A stretch of 64,000 nucleotides of DNA from Lineus longissimus (GCF_910592395.1 NC_088321.1:14014001-14078000), one strand, 5' to 3'; positions 1 to 12,225 are shown, counted from the stretch's first letter. Numbers and translations are program-made. The notes: generated by a model from the sequence alone, not told the origin.

Positions 1-197
1 GACCATAAAACTTAAAACCTGGTTGATTTCATGAATTTTGCGAAAAGCCTCAAATCCCGAAAAGTTTTCAAATTTTCTCGATTTCTATTTTGGCAAATTA
101 GTGAATTTCTCTTGTTTTTGTCAAATCTGCAGATACGTTTTGTGGTGTTTTTACTCTTCAGATTCAGAGTCTTTTGAAAAAATCCGATCTGGGACCA

Positions 198-251
198 GTT
201 GTTCAAAACAAGTTAACGCCAGCGTTAGTGACAACATTTGTTTTGAACAAC
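198..251. repeat. short hairpin with 13-bp arms
   Basis: Inverted repeat: left arm at 198-210 (gttgttcaaaaca) is the exact reverse complement of the right arm at 239-251, around a 28-base loop that itself contains a smaller palindrome (taacgc/gcgtta). The same 12-mer gttgttcaaaac recurs at 19129-19140, and a variant (ggttgtttaaaaac) occurs near 29033, so this is probably the end or remnant of a dispersed foldback element. No terminal duplication was recognised. Confidence 0.6.
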
Positions 252-260
252 CAGGCCCAA

Positions 261-1010
261 CGACAGTGTTTCCCTAACTTTTCGTAGACTTATTACACGA
301 AACAGAAGAAATGCTAAAACCTCAGTTTGCGGTAAACCAACAAGCCTCTGGTAAAAAAGGAATGGCTCATAAGCCGCTTCTTAACCAAGGCCTCAAAGTC
401 AGAGAAATGTATGGCCTTTCGATTAAAAAAAAACAGTTGATGATGCTGTCACCATCCTTGAAAACCAGCAGAGTCATCAGTCGTGTGCTCCTCACCTCGC
501 AGACGTTATGTTACAAAGCTCGTACATTTGTGTCAAGTGTTGGCCAAAAGTTCAGGGTGCACTTGACTGACCTTGCCTTCTCTTGCCCAAGGACAGTCTT
601 TCCATAACTTTTTGTAGACTTATTGCACAAAATGGAAAAACTGCTTCCTCAACATGCTGTAAACAGTAAGAAAAAAAGACTCATAAGCCGCTCCTTAACC
701 AGGGCCTCAAAGTCTGGGAAGTGTAAGGCCTTTGATGATGCTTTAGTGATGTTTGCCGGCTGAGGGCACCTTGCAGACACAGTCACATTTCACTGAGCCC
801 ACCCCTCTGTCCCAACAGTGTTTCCATTATTTTTTGTAGACGTATATTACTGCCTGAAATAGAAAAACTGTCAAGGTCATGAGGGAGGTACCCTGATTAC
901 AGCTAAATGCGTCCCGCAGACACCGCTGAAGTTTACTGACCTGTATCAGTCAATACTGAGTTTCCATGATTTTTTGTGGACTGATTATGTGGCAAAGTGT
1001 AGAGCAAAGA
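261..1010 (+). repeat. diverged tandem array, four unequal copies
   Basis: The motif 'tttcc.taacttttygtagact' recurs near 268, 598, 823 and 960. The first two units also share about 100 bases downstream (cataagccgcttcttaaccaggcctcaaagtc-type block at about 367 and 681). Unit lengths shrink (about 330, 225 and 137 bp), which suggests deletions within the copies. The open frames here, including a 98-residue one at 311-607, follow the repeat and resemble no family. Confidence 0.65.
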
Positions 1011-1996
1011 AATTGTAAAAAGTGGAAAATGCTCACGATCACTTGACATGCTTGATGGACTTGTTGGAAGGCTATCTGGAAGTATTTTCCGCTTGACTGA
1101 GTAATTCACCACCACTTTTTAGATTCGATGATAAATGCTCCTTATTTCATCCATCAACGCGGAGCAAAGTAAAATATTACACTGCGAAGGATTAAGATAC
1201 CCTGGTTCCCCCTCTTACTGCTTCAAAGCCAATTGCATTGGTCTTCTAGTGTCTAGTACATCAAAGTTCCGCCATTCAATAATGACGGTGACCATATCGT
1301 CAAGTTGTATTGACCTGAGGCGGTGAATGATATTGGTCTTTGCAAGTTGACATTCGTAACGCATGATTTATCATGTGTCTGAGATTTCCATCAACAAAAA
1401 CAACTCTCAAAGTTAAAGTAGGCTTGCGAGTCGTAAGATGCACAACCTTTTCACTAGCTGTGTCCTTGAAAGAATGAAGAAAAGACATTAAATGAGTTTC
1501 TTTGGATTTTAGGTTGATATGACAATAATGACGTCATTTTACAACTTATCTTGTGCTGTGGCCTTTCACAGCTAAGCCTCAGTTCATTCCTCAACAAAAG
1601 AGGTCACCCCATGCTCCATGGGGTTAATCTCCATTTTCACCTGCCGGCTTACCCATAATCCCCCTTGTGTATCGGGGATAGGATTACCCAGCGCTCCATA
1701 TCGATCCGACCCAAGCATTTAACGACGACGTTCTTACCGGCGTATGTTCCATGCACGCGAGATTTTGATCCCGGTGAAAAAGTGGTGTCTTCGCGATGAA
1801 AAATTAATAACGCGTTCCTGGTGAATCATGGGTAATTTTGGCGCAGGTGGAACTGTAAAAGATCTTAACAGACCCAAATTGGATGTTAGCGACATATTTT
1901 TTTTTATTCTGATTGGTTGTCTCTATTTTGTAGAGATAACAATATGTTGCTTTTCATTTCCGTAACCTTCGAATATCGGGTACTGGTGAGAATAGC
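1011..1996. other. no recognised gene or repeat
   Basis: About 1 kb of unremarkable sequence. A small perfect hairpin (ccccatg/catgggg with a 3-base loop) lies near 1607-1623. No open frame above 63 codons and no repeat match elsewhere in the window was seen. Confidence 0.5.
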
Positions 1997-2217
1997 GGGG
2001 GGGGGGGGGGGGCAACAGGAAAGGATGTTGAGATGAAACCGAATAAAATAGATGGAGAGGAGAAGGATAACAAGTCAATATTATACAGCCTTTTAGGGCA
2101 GTTCATGCAAAAATAGTTGTGGTCAGTATTTCTTTCAAAAAATCGATACCCTTCCAAGACAGCAACATTTTGTGTCATGGCCTTTCAGCCCCCCCCCCCC
2201 CCCCCCCCCCCCCCCCC
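1997..2217. repeat. poly-G (16) and poly-C (29) tracts facing each other
   Basis: An uninterrupted run of 16 G at 1997-2012 and an uninterrupted run of 29 C at 2189-2217 lie about 176 bases apart. Being complementary, they could pair into a G:C stem, and each could also fold alone (G-quadruplex or i-motif). Homopolymers this long are prone to slippage and sequencing-length error, so the exact counts should be treated with caution. Confidence 0.9.
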
Positions 2218-2583
2218 GCCCAAGTAAGACAAATACTCGGGTCTTTGGTGCCAGTAATGTCTTTGTCATTTCAAATAATGAAAATATTGATTTGGCAAAC
2301 TCTGCAGTTAACATCATGTGTTGACTCTTGTAAAGCTCCACAAAGCCAGCTAAAAGATCGAGGGATTAACACTAATCCGTAGTGATTTAGAGATTTGCGA
2401 TGAGATTATCTGCGACATGATGATGAAATCACTGTCTGAGACTGGATCAGGTAGCGGGACGTGGCATCAGGAGACATGATTTCTGATGTCGAAGAAGTGA
2501 TACTTGATGAACGTTTTTGTTTACACATTTAAAGAGGTTCTTGACTGTTGAGCTCTTCCAAGGGACTTGGTAACATCTAATAA

Positions 2584-2775
2584 CATTTCAGAAACGCTGC
2601 ACCAAAACTATGGCACTCCCTGCCGCAAGATCTTCGAACTCCTGAATCATAAGAGACATTCAAAAAACAGCTTAAGTGGTTCCTATTCAAAAGACGTTTT
2701 CCCAAATATATGATGCATGCAAAATACCTGTGCCATAATCTTTTCATGGCTTTATTCAGCGCTTTTGAACATTGA
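2584..2775 (+). pseudogene. non-LTR retrotransposon reverse-transcriptase C-terminal tail, decayed
   Basis: The forward frame reads F-R-N-A-A-P-K-L-W-H-S-L-P-Q-D-L-R-T-P-E-S, an in-frame stop at 2650-2652, then E-T-F-K-K-Q-L-K-W-F-L-F-K-R. It ends at tga 2773-2775. The pattern 'AAPxLWxSLPxxLR...S...FKxxLKxxLF' is the usual C-terminus of CR1/L2/Jockey-type reverse transcriptase ORFs. Only this last stretch was recognised; no polymerase core is visible upstream. The internal stop makes it a dead fragment. Assignment to a clade is not possible from this piece. Confidence 0.7.
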
Positions 2776-5200
2776 TCAAATGAAGTGGTCTCTTTACCAC
2801 AGCCTACCCCAACAAATAGCCTAATTGTTCTGCGTAAGATGTTGTGGGCATGGGTAATATCAACCTTTTAATAAATCCATGGGTAGTGACTTTTGCCTGT
2901 GATACCAACAATGACCACTTAGAATTTGATGGAATTTCATATATCAATTTTTGACGGCCATCAAATAATAATGAACTAATCTCATTTTCCAGAATTCTTA
3001 AGACTGTTCCTCTATAATGGGTTTACTCTCAAATTCAGTTTATTTTCAGCTTGGCGAATGAAAAACTTCCATTTCAAGCTTAATTACCGTCTCTCTTGTT
3101 GTGAGACGGTACTGTCTGCTACATGCGTTGAGTGATTAGCAATGCATCATGGGAAATTCTACGTATTTAAAGAATTGACTCTGGAAAGTGTTTTGGGAAC
3201 CCATGTACTCTTTAGGTTTACAAAATGCCACAGCGTAATCGCAATGCACCCTGAGGACCCCTTGTTACAACTATAGTTTTAGAAAGTCCCCAAGCATGCC
3301 TCGTACTGGAGAACATACGTCGTTCAAATAAAGATGCACCATGGGAAATAACACTTGTTTCGAGATCGACATGAGACCGTTTGAAAATATTTGTATAGAC
3401 GACAACAGTGTCTGTACTGGTGCATCATGGGGGTTGATTGCTAAGAAAGCAGCTGGTCCTAACGCATGACGATACATCCCGATGATGTCGTGCTCTGTGT
3501 TTTCGTCGTGTATCTTTACCCAAATCGATACACAAGCGTAAAGTGGTTTGTCGGATATTTTTTGTCCCCTGATTCGTTTTTTATGACGTCATATAATCGC
3601 TGGATTTTCGGATGAATTTCTGTCGGGTTGTAATGGTGGTTGTGACAGTAAATTAGCGTGTAATGACATGTGGTTGATTCCCAAAAAATTATCATTTAAG
3701 ACAAATCAAGTTATTTAAGTCTTGGAGTGATTTTGTCGGTTGAAGTAATGAATTCATTTGAATTTTGGATTACTACACAGGTAAAAGTGTCCATCCATGG
3801 ATCTATGAGTGAGTGTCTCCATAGACCCATCCATGTGGTTCCTCAGGAAAGAAAATTTAAGAGCAGGAGGTCTGTCTCAATTCTCTTTAAACAGTACCAC
3901 GTTACAATGGCTTTTAAATCTCCATGGGATATCTACTTGGTGCAAACGTACAGGCTCGCCACCGGACAAAAAAAACATAAAAAGACCACAGTCCATCTGT
4001 TCTTGATTTCTAAATTTACCTGCTAAATGTACTTATGATTGTCATCAGGCCTAAGGGGCAGAAGGGGTTCGAAATCATGTCTCTTTAGTTTAAACAGTGG
4101 TGCAGTTCTATGTCTTCTGAAGACCAGAATATTTACTCAGTACGCATGCTTTGCCTCCAGGAAGGAGAGAAAAATCGCAAAGCCTCTGCTTCTAGTTCTT
4201 CAAATACCAGATTCCCTGTGATATGTTTTTTCTATTGTTAACTTTGTTTGCTTGAGGGGAATGGCAGTAAAAGAGTTTCCCGTAGGGTTTATTTAACCAA
4301 TGACAAACTTTCTGTCTTATTTGGATTCAATGGAGCCGGATGCTTACTCAGCCTCGAAAAAAAGCAGGACAGCTCTTTTAAAGATTCAGCAGTACCTACT
4401 TAGCAGGTCAGAGACAGGCTGTCATTTGAATGTCATTCCCTCAAGAGAACAACTTTTGTCAAGCGAGAGATGAGATTGACGTACAATAGATTGCTTTGAT
4501 GCCGGCTGAGGCTCAGTAACGGCATTGCATTGCTTGTACGAAGTTTGCGGTAAGACCTTCGTTGCACCTCATGCAAAGTCTTGATAACGTGGCGTAAAGG
4601 GCTTTGCCTATTCAGTTACTCTAGTTTCACTAACTTAAGACTATTTCTGAATATGCAGGTACATCCTTATTCAATGTCTTTCAACATGTAGACCTCTCAG
4701 TCACATTAGAGACCGACGGCGTGTGCGCCCAAATTACAGTAGTCAAAATTTGATTGTGTTTTTTTACTGTCCTGAATTGTTTTCTGGAGGTTCAAATGGT
4801 CAAATACGCTCCTAAACAGCTGTAAATGACATTAAGGGAAACTCAGTGATAGATTAGTCTGCGGATGGCTACATCTTTAACTACTGATTCGTAAACATAT
4901 TTACAATGATGGTACATAGATCCTGATATTGTCAATATGTTAGAAGCCTGCAGACTCCATCACTGACAATGTTTAAATGCCAGTGCCACATGAAAGCCAA
5001 GCCTTTATTCACAATATCATACTGCAAAGAAACCATCACGTTTTATGTCACTAGAACCGACTAATTGTAGCTTTTCTGCTGGCAGAAAACGTTAGATTAG
5101 TTTGTATTCCTGTCAGTTTGTGATCACGTATGGCTTCTGTAAAAAAAGTGACGAGATACATTACAGACGTATTGCAATTCGGCAAAGAGACTGTGAACAT
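2776..5200. other. no recognised gene
   Basis: The first 100 bases may be the 3' untranslated part of the retrotransposon fragment ending at 2775. Beyond that there are only short open frames (99 codons or fewer), with no motif, splice-bounded frame or strong repeat that I could recognise on either strand. Confidence 0.4.
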
Positions 5201-5209
5201 ATAACCCGA

Positions 5210-5300
5210 GATGCATTACATTACAGACATATTGCATTACATTACAGACATATTTCATTACTTTACAGTCATATTCCATTACATTAGAGTCATATTGCAG
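5210..5300 (+). repeat. about 21-bp minisatellite, four copies
   Basis: Tandem copies of a unit close to 'cattacattacagacatatt', with increasing divergence (cagacat, cagtcat, gagtcat) from left to right. Confidence 0.85.
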
Positions 5301-6424
5301 ATATCACTGAATACCGCTAATCTTTGGCAGATTTTGTGAATAATCATTGCAAAATATATGCAATATTAAACTAGTAAAGACAACATTTCATGGGTTAGGA
5401 TGGAGGGTCTGGCACAAAAAAATCTATCAGCCAAACCTTTCTGTAACGAGTGTAATGTTTGAACTATATTACAACTATTGGAAAAGCCAGTCGATTAATG
5501 GTGACATTATAATCCCGGTTTTAAAGGGGGACCTCTAAGGAAAGCTAAAAGTCTTATCTTGTCCTTTTAACATAGAGAGATATAGAACATATTACCAACC
5601 TAGAGATCAAACCATTTGTAAGCCATTTAACAGGATTTTAAAGTTCAAAAGGTCCGTTAATGGCTCAGCTTAAAACGCACAAAGCTTGAATATCTGTAAT
5701 ACTTTTTGCTGATTTTAATGCTTTGAAATTGATGGAGATTTACTTTTTGTGATCAGTTTATTACGGCGCAAAAAGCAAGAAGTTTTTTTGGAACGTCTTG
5801 TTTTCATCTCTCTTGTTTCTTTCGTCCTTTAAACTATCTTCACTTTCAAGTTTTCCCTTATCTGTTTGATTATCATGAAAGTGAACTTTGATTTAGGATT
5901 TGGTTGATTCTACGAATAAGTTTCAGCTGCTTTACGAAAAGGTGAGGGTATGTCTGTTTTCAAATCACATCGTTTACAAATTAACTTATCGTTACTGGAG
6001 AATTCTATCATGATTAAGCCAAAAAAGACTGATTTTTGACAGAATGAATGTGAAATCATAGATAAGCGAAGGTAAGAAAAGTAGGGTGTGTCCCAAATGA
6101 TGATATTAAGAGGCCTGGCTTTTTGGTAGTATACGTGAGTTTTGTAAATTGGATCTGATTAAAGATGTTAAACTTAAACTCTGGTAGCATGACATTCGGT
6201 TGACGTTTTGAAGAAGAAAAAAAACAGCAAAGGACTGAAGCAAAAACCCTTTTATTTCAATAGACCCGTCCAAACCTGCGAGGGTTACTAACCCATTAGA
6301 CAGTACACCACCTCAAGATGGAACTATCGATTCTTAATTTAGAATTCGCATCTAATCTCCCGCATAACAATACCAGCCGCGTGCTGCGAAATCAATGACG
6401 TCATCCGTTCATTACGGTCCAAGG
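5301..6424. other. no recognised gene or repeat
   Basis: AT-rich single-copy-looking sequence. The open frames are short (63 codons or fewer) and match nothing I recognise. Confidence 0.4.
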
Positions 6425-6940
6425 TCACAGCAGTGGTAGGCAGTGTCACATTTCTCATCAATAGTTGATATGGTGGGCTTTCGATGCCTCTGGAACGACA
6501 GAAAAAATAAGTCAAAAGTGACTGAGAAAATTCATTTTTGATCCATGCGATATGTCATTTTGTTCTATTGTCAAAACAGCAGTTGTGTTGGTAGTCATAT
6601 GGTAGTGTGGAAATTTCCTCTAGAGTTGACAAGGTGGGCTTTTGATGCATTTGCAACGATAGAAATGAATTCTTAAAAAATTACCGAGAAAAATGTTTTG
6701 GGATCCATGCGATCTGTCATTTGTTCAGTAATCTTCTATTGTCAGAACAGTAGTTGTATTAGCAGTGCAGATATTTCTTCGAGAATTGATTCGGTGGAAT
6801 TTTGATGCATCTGCAACGATAGAAATGAATTCATAAAAGAGCACTAAGAAAAACGTTTTGGGATCCATGCGATCTGTCATGATCGGTTGTATTGTTAGAA
6901 CAGTAGTGGCAGTGTTGAAGTTATTGCAGGGTTTGGTCTC
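6425..6940 (+). repeat. tandem array, about 160-bp unit, roughly three copies
   Basis: The landmark 'ccatgcgatctgtcat' occurs at about 6543 (variant), 6704 and 6864. The landmark 'gatgcatctgcaacgatag' recurs at the matching offset upstream of each. The unit also includes 'cagtagttgtattagcagtg'. Divergence between copies is moderate, so the duplication is not recent. Confidence 0.85.
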
Positions 6941-7440
6941 GGTGGTCAAAACAGGTATTTAACTGCAAAACAGAGGGCGTAGCCGAGTTTCAGCCCTTGA
7001 ATATAGTCGAAACCTTGTTCTTATATTGAACGCTCACATGAGGGACTGGGGTTGGAAGGGGGTGGGGGGGGGGGCTCATGATAATATCAAGTCATGTAGT
7101 AACATGGCCCCATTTTCAATGGTCATCATGGTGTATGCTCATTGGGAACCTCGCCGTAAGATATCGTTTAAACCCTAACGTCAATGTTTTCCACCACTTT
7201 AATCGAGGGCTGAATGAGCAGGTCATGGATACCACAGAGCACCTGAGTAATTTTGTACACATGTCAGTTGTTGTAAAGCACTTCCTGGTAGATTTAAGCA
7301 CTATAAATGATGCTTTGTAAACAATGGTTCATAAAGGTATTTCCCCAAAGCCCTTGGGGAAACCCCTCACAAAGTACAATGCACTATAATAATATATAGT
7401 CAATGACAATGAAATAGTATAGTCAGTGTACACATTCCAA
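6941..7440. other. no recognised gene; G-rich run
   Basis: Contains a G-rich stretch (about 7054-7074). The 80-codon open frame at 7078-7320 overlaps a 61-codon frame on the other strand and has no recognisable motif, so it is not called. Confidence 0.4.
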
Positions 7441-7670
7441 GTATACCTCAGTTTGTTCAAACATAATAAAGATATTCCCGATGGCTTTGGATGAAAGGTT
7501 CACAAGTTGTTCAGAATAACCAATCATCAGAAAGAACAAGGTGCTATCATAGAAGTTAACAACGATAGAATAAATATATAGTCCTAGCATACCTCAGTTT
7601 GTTACGAAAATATTCCCGATGGATTGTAATGAAAGGTTCACAAGTTTGTTCAGAATAACCAATCATCGCC
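7441..7670 (+). repeat. tandem duplication, about 145-bp unit
   Basis: 'catacctcagtttgtt' at about 7444 and 7588 starts two copies that both continue with 'atattcccgatggattg', 'atgaaaggttcacaagtt' and 'gttcagaataaccaatcatc'. The second copy is shorter by small deletions. Confidence 0.85.
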
Positions 7671-9080
7671 AACACAAAACTGTCTTGTTCATCAATTTGT
7701 CGTCAGATCGTCAACGACATGCGATGAATTGTTAAAGTGGATCGCAGAGAATTAATCGATGGGTGATACGAAGTCATCGATGGTTCCCATCAATGCTGAT
7801 TGGTGGATAGTTGTCGGCTATCGTGATCTGACTGCTAAATGCCATCGCCGAATGCCACGACGTGGAATGTCACATAAAGTCCTTGAAAACCGAAGGTGCA
7901 TTACATAACGGAATCTCTTGTAGCCGGATAGTTCTGCTACCGGGGCTAGTGGCTGTCTTAGCCTCCGGATACCACGGTCTCTGATCAAAGAAAAAGGTAT
8001 TTTATTCGTACGTGATTTCGCTCTCCATAACTAATCGTGGTGATTCATTTGCAGTTCAGGCAGGCAGCGGGGGTAACAGGGTATTATGTAATCACACGTC
8101 ACCCCTTTCATTTGCCAGATTAACTGCGAATACAACAACTAAAACTTGTGCATGAGCGATATCTCGCAGGAAAGAAATAATTTTGTCTTTGATCCGACAC
8201 TGTGGAAAACAGCTTGACATGCGATTTTGTTTTTTTCTGGCCAAAACATCATTACCTCCTGTATGATATTTCGAATCAGAAAACAGACTGGTATTTTTTT
8301 GATAGACGCCACTTTTTCAGTTATCACCCATTATAAAACAACAATTATTCTTTGGCAAATCCTTGCAGCGGTATCAACAGTATTTTCTTTTCTTTCTCTT
8401 TTCATATTAAATTATCCCGATGTCAATAGGTAAGTAATTTTTGGAATGAGGTGACAATTATACAGACTGGTGAAAAATAGTTTAGCCTACTGTAAGAACT
8501 ATTTATTCATTTATTTATTTGTTTCGTACGAAGTACAATAAACAATGGGTTAATAGCGTGCATGGACATGTGCATGTGTGAAGTCACAGGCTTTATAACA
8601 AGAACATGATTATTGTATAATTACAGTTAAAAAACGAGTCACTCTGTGCATAATACATTTATCAACTGTTCTACCTCTACTCTTTGTAGAATAGCAAAAT
8701 CCCTGTGGTCGCGCATTCTCAATAAGTCCCTGATTGCTGGTCCGTTATCTCGAATGGATAGGGTGACCAAAGATTCTTATAATAGGGAGAACGTTTTGGT
8801 TTTAATGCAGAGTTTTGCCTATTCTAAATAGAGTCGTTTCGCAGCGATATCTTTTCCTTAATATAATAACCGTATGACAACATCTGTCAAGCACGGCGAG
8901 CAAAGTGATGTTCTTTTTTCAAACTTAGGAAGTTGATAATCTTAATCTCATATGTTTATATACAAACATACTGAAAAAGCATGATAACATCAGTGACCTA
9001 CTAAGAATTCTATTCGCAAAATACTTTGAAGTCCTAAAACATCCAATCAAAACCCTCGCTCAAGGCACCAATCAGATTCC
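7671..9080. other. mostly unrecognised; contains one exon-like frame and a TTTA run
   Basis: Apart from the hydrophobic frame listed at 8321-8429, the segment holds only a short (ttta)n/(attt)n-like tract near 8503-8525. No repeat shared with the rest of the window was noticed. Confidence 0.4.
8321..8429 (+). other. hydrophobic exon-like frame ending at a splice donor
   Basis: An open frame (from about 8227) becomes strongly hydrophobic (ILAAVSTVFSFLSLFIL) and ends ...Y-P-D-V-N-R, where the last codon crosses an AG|GTAAGT donor (GT at 8430-8431). A possible acceptor (actttttcag) ends at 8320, giving a 109-bp exon; another cag lies at 8366-8368. A frame with a similar end and the same donor phase occurs at 30002-30129. 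It could be a transmembrane exon of an unknown gene, or just a dispersed non-coding repeat; no family recognised. Confidence 0.25.
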
Positions 9081-9089
9081 AACAAGAAA

Positions 9090-9150
9090 TCGTAATTAGC
9101 GCTTGAAGGCAATAATCGTCACCTAATTAGCTTTGTAAACTAATTAGAGA
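9090..9150. promoter_or_regulatory. cluster of TAATTA homeodomain-type motifs
   Basis: TAATTA occurs at 9093-9098, and CTAATTAG at 9123-9130 and 9140-9147, so there are three copies in 55 bases, two of them perfect 8-base palindromes 17 bases apart. TAATTA is the core site of Antennapedia-class homeodomains (established). That this is an enhancer is inference from clustering only. Confidence 0.25.
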
Positions 9151-9257
9151 GATGAAGCTGCATCATTAGGCTGTTCGATATCTAGTCATGAACCCTTTAA
9201 GGGCTGTGGCTAATTTGTAAATATTTCCTTGAATTATAACACAAGTGGGGACTGATC

Positions 9258-10105
9258 AGAAAGTTCTCATCAAGAGCTTTCCAATGAATGGCAATTGTCA
9301 ATATGTTTAACCAATTGTACCATTAGGAAATGCTCATCGAGAGCTTTCCAACGAATGGTCATTTTAATGAGTTTTCAAGTCATACCATGACAAATTGCTC
9401 ATCGAGAGCTTTCCAACGAATGGTCATTTCAATGGGTTTTCAAGTCATACCATGAAAAATTGCTCATCGAGAGTTTTCCAACGAATAGTCATTTCAATGG
9501 GTTTTCAAGTCATACCGTGAAAAATTGCTCATTGAGAGCTTTCCAACGAATGGTCATTTTAATGGGTTTTCAAGTCATACCATGAAAAATTGCTTATCAA
9601 GAGCTTTCCAACGAATGTTCATTTTAATGGGTTTTCAAGTCATACCACGAAAAATTGCTCATCAAGAGCATTCCAACGAATGGTCATTTTAATGGGTTTT
9701 CAATTCATACCATGAAAAATTGCTCATCGAGAGCTTTCCCTCGAATGAGGATGACAATAGGTCTACAAATTGTACCCTGAAAAATAACTCATCAAAAGCA
9801 TGGGGGTGACAATAGATTTGCCAATTGTACCATTAGAAAGTGCTCATCGAGAGCCTTCCAACGAATGGTCTTGTCAATAGGTTTAGCTCACCGAGAGCTT
9901 GATACCAATGAATAGGTTTGCAATGCTACCACCAAAAAGTGCTCATTGAGAGCTTTCGAAAGCATGGTCTGTAAGTAGGGTCACACATGCTACCACTGAA
10001 AATTGCTCATCGAGATCTTTCAATAATTGGGGTGACAATAGGTTTACAAATGCTACCATGATAACGTGCTCATAGGGAGCTCTCCAATGAATGTGCATTT
10101 GATTT
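9258..10105 (+). repeat. 63-bp minisatellite, about 14 copies (inverted relative at 61.2 kb)
   Basis: Units share 'gctcatcgagagctttcca' followed by 'acgaatggtcatttt' and a variable half ('aatgggttttcaagtcat' in the centre, 'aataggtttacaaatgcta' at the edges). Copies recur every 62-66 bases from about 9265 to 10068, with the central five or six most alike. The edge type matches the reverse complement of the array at 61225-61720, so both derive from one repeat family. Confidence 0.95.
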
Positions 10106-10930
10106 ATTGGTGAATGCATGAATATTGCTAAACACGAAACCATACAGTCTCATCTTTCCAGCTGAACTGTAATTCCATCTGCTCTGGTAATCTGGGAACA
10201 TTCTCTGCCGAGTCGTCCATGAAAATTTAATGGTGTTTTAGCATCGTAGTGTCTGGGATTTGTTTGAAAGGCATAAACATTTGTTTTTTAAAGATGTTAG
10301 TGTTGGTGAAGAACGTTTATTGCTGCAACTGAAATTTGAAGAAGTAGTCACTTACACATTCTTGTCCCTACACACGCACAAATTTTTGTCTTAAGTGACA
10401 ATACTTTAAGCTCATCTGCGGGAAGCTGAAACGATATCTTGGTGTCAGTCGTCCGTCGTTGTCGTCCATCAGTAGCACACATTTCATTTTGAAGCTAATA
10501 TAATGATTGTTTGTTCATGATCATACAAACATTTTCATGGGAGTTAAATTCGGAACTGAGAGTCTGAAATAGGAATTTGAAATGAACCGAGCCGATTCTA
10601 TCAAGGCCCATGGCTCCAACCAATGTCAGAGGTAATGATGTTGTTACACCAACACTACCGAAATTCTACTTCATCGTGGAAGATCAAACTTCAAAGACAT
10701 CTGACCAGTAGTTTGCACTGCAGAGTCCAAAATGATGCAGGTAAGAATAACTAAAAAGCCTATACCACATCTGCATTGTTGATTGCCAAAAATTGCATTC
10801 TTGCTTTGGCCTCAACCTGATTGCTCAGTTGTGCCTTTCCACCCGGCCCAGATGGAGTAGTCTTGCCTGTCTCCGGAACAGCTGCACTTCTACAGCATCG
10901 TCGACCCATCCCTGCATCTTATAATCGTGA
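10106..10930. other. no recognised gene or repeat
   Basis: Nothing distinctive was seen. Open frames are short, and the 63-codon frame beginning at 10821 runs into the tandem repeat at 10938. Confidence 0.4.
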
Positions 10931-10937
10931 AAGTTTA

Positions 10938-11305
10938 ATGATGTCGCGAGCGTCGGGGAATACCTTAGTTGTGCCGCGAGAAGCATCTATTGTTAAAGTG
11001 TACTGCAGGTAGATTACTCCAGACCAGAGTGATGTTGGATGTGGTCGGCATCTCACTATAATCTAAAGGCGTCTCGCGCGTCGGGGAATACCTCAGTAGT
11101 GCCGAGAGAAACTAGGAATGTTGAAATGTACTGCCAGATGATTACTCGGAACCAGAGAGGTAGCATGTGGTTTAATCTCAACATTGACTCGGGCATGCCA
11201 GGTTTCAAAATGACAATTTAATGACTTTTTGAGTGTCGGAGAAATACATTAGTTGTACACCAGGCAGAAATATACAGTGTTGGAAACGTATTACAAAAAG
11301 ATGAG
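10938..11305 (+). repeat. tandem array, about 130-155-bp unit, 2.5 copies
   Basis: 'gcgtcggggaatacct' is at about 10951 and 11079, and degenerate at about 11234. Each is followed by 'agttgtgccgcgagaa', 'gttaaagtgtactgc' and 'gattactc.gaaccagag' type blocks. Confidence 0.8.
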
Positions 11306-11319
11306 GTGATTCCATCCCC

Positions 11320-11890
11320 GTCATTGGCTGCTCTCTGACCAGCTACCATACATTTCTGATGCCTTCATACATTGTCTACAAACACACTGATCGATACAAT
11401 CGCTCCTCTCGTAATGCAATTTTGTCATTCTACCAAATTACGTAGCACCTGTTCTGTGGTCACGTGTAGATTATTTCCTCATCTCAGAATGATTTGGTAA
11501 AGTAAATATGTAACACTGCAGTGGTCAGCCCTTTCCTTGGCAGCTCCGTATCTGCTTACCTTACACTGATTCCCTTTATCCACTGTCTACAAACCCATTA
11601 GTCGATACAATCGCTCCTCTTATAATGAGACTTTGTCGATCTTCCAAACTACATAGCACATGTTCTGTATGTGGTGACCGTTATTTTCTCACCTTGGAAT
11701 GATGTGGTGAAGTAAATCTGTAACAATAGTTCGGTCATCCCTTTCCCTTGCTACTCCCTGCCCAGGTCCCTTACATCTCTGATGCCCTCCACCCATTGTC
11801 TACAAACACTTTGATCAATACACTTTCTCCTCACGTAATGAGATTTTGTCAATCTCCAAAATTACATAGCACCTGTGCTGTGAAAATGTG
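11320..11890 (+). repeat. tandem array, about 210-220-bp unit, nearly three copies
   Basis: The blocks 'cattgtctacaaacac', 'tcgatacaatcgctcctc', 'ttacatagcacctgttctg' and 'gaatgatttggtaaagtaaat' recur in order at about 11371, 11583 and 11797. The last copy is cut off where sequence leading to the MITE at 11961 begins. Confidence 0.85.
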
Positions 11891-11960
11891 TCACCATGTG
11901 AATTCGGTTTCGTGTTAAAAGTCCTCGTGGAGAATGAACGGTTCATAGGGCTGTGGCCTA

Positions 11961-12225
11961 TTAAGGGGTATACCGTTCGTATGGCTCAGGAAGTAGAAAA
12001 CTGTTACACACATTGCCGTAGTGCAGTCATCATGCATGGGAATTTGCTGACAAGCTTGCATATTATAGTATTTGCATATATGTCTACGTAACGGTCCTGT
12101 TAAAATCGTCATTTATATTTAGAACGTTTTTACGCATTCGGAATTTTTTCAATTTAAAATTTGAAATATTGAAGAAACAGCAAATTTCAAATTTCAAATA
12201 TTTAACAAACAGCATAGACCTTTAA
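11961..12225 (+). mobile_element. MITE-R copy 1
   Basis: It begins TTAAGGGGTATACCGTTCGT and ends ...cagcatagaccTTTAAG, the two ends being imperfect inverted repeats with TTAA at both edges. The interior carries the family landmarks 'attgccgtagtgcagt', 'catgca..gaatttgctga' and an AT-rich half with 'tcaaatt' repeats. It has no coding capacity. The TTAA target resembles the piggyBac superfamily, which duplicates TTAA (established); membership is inference because no transposase or diagnostic CCC terminus is seen. Confidence 0.8.

Noticed and set aside
9258-10105. CRISPR-like array of spaced repeats
   Set aside because: The 'spacers' are themselves homologous between units and the context is eukaryotic; it is a minisatellite.
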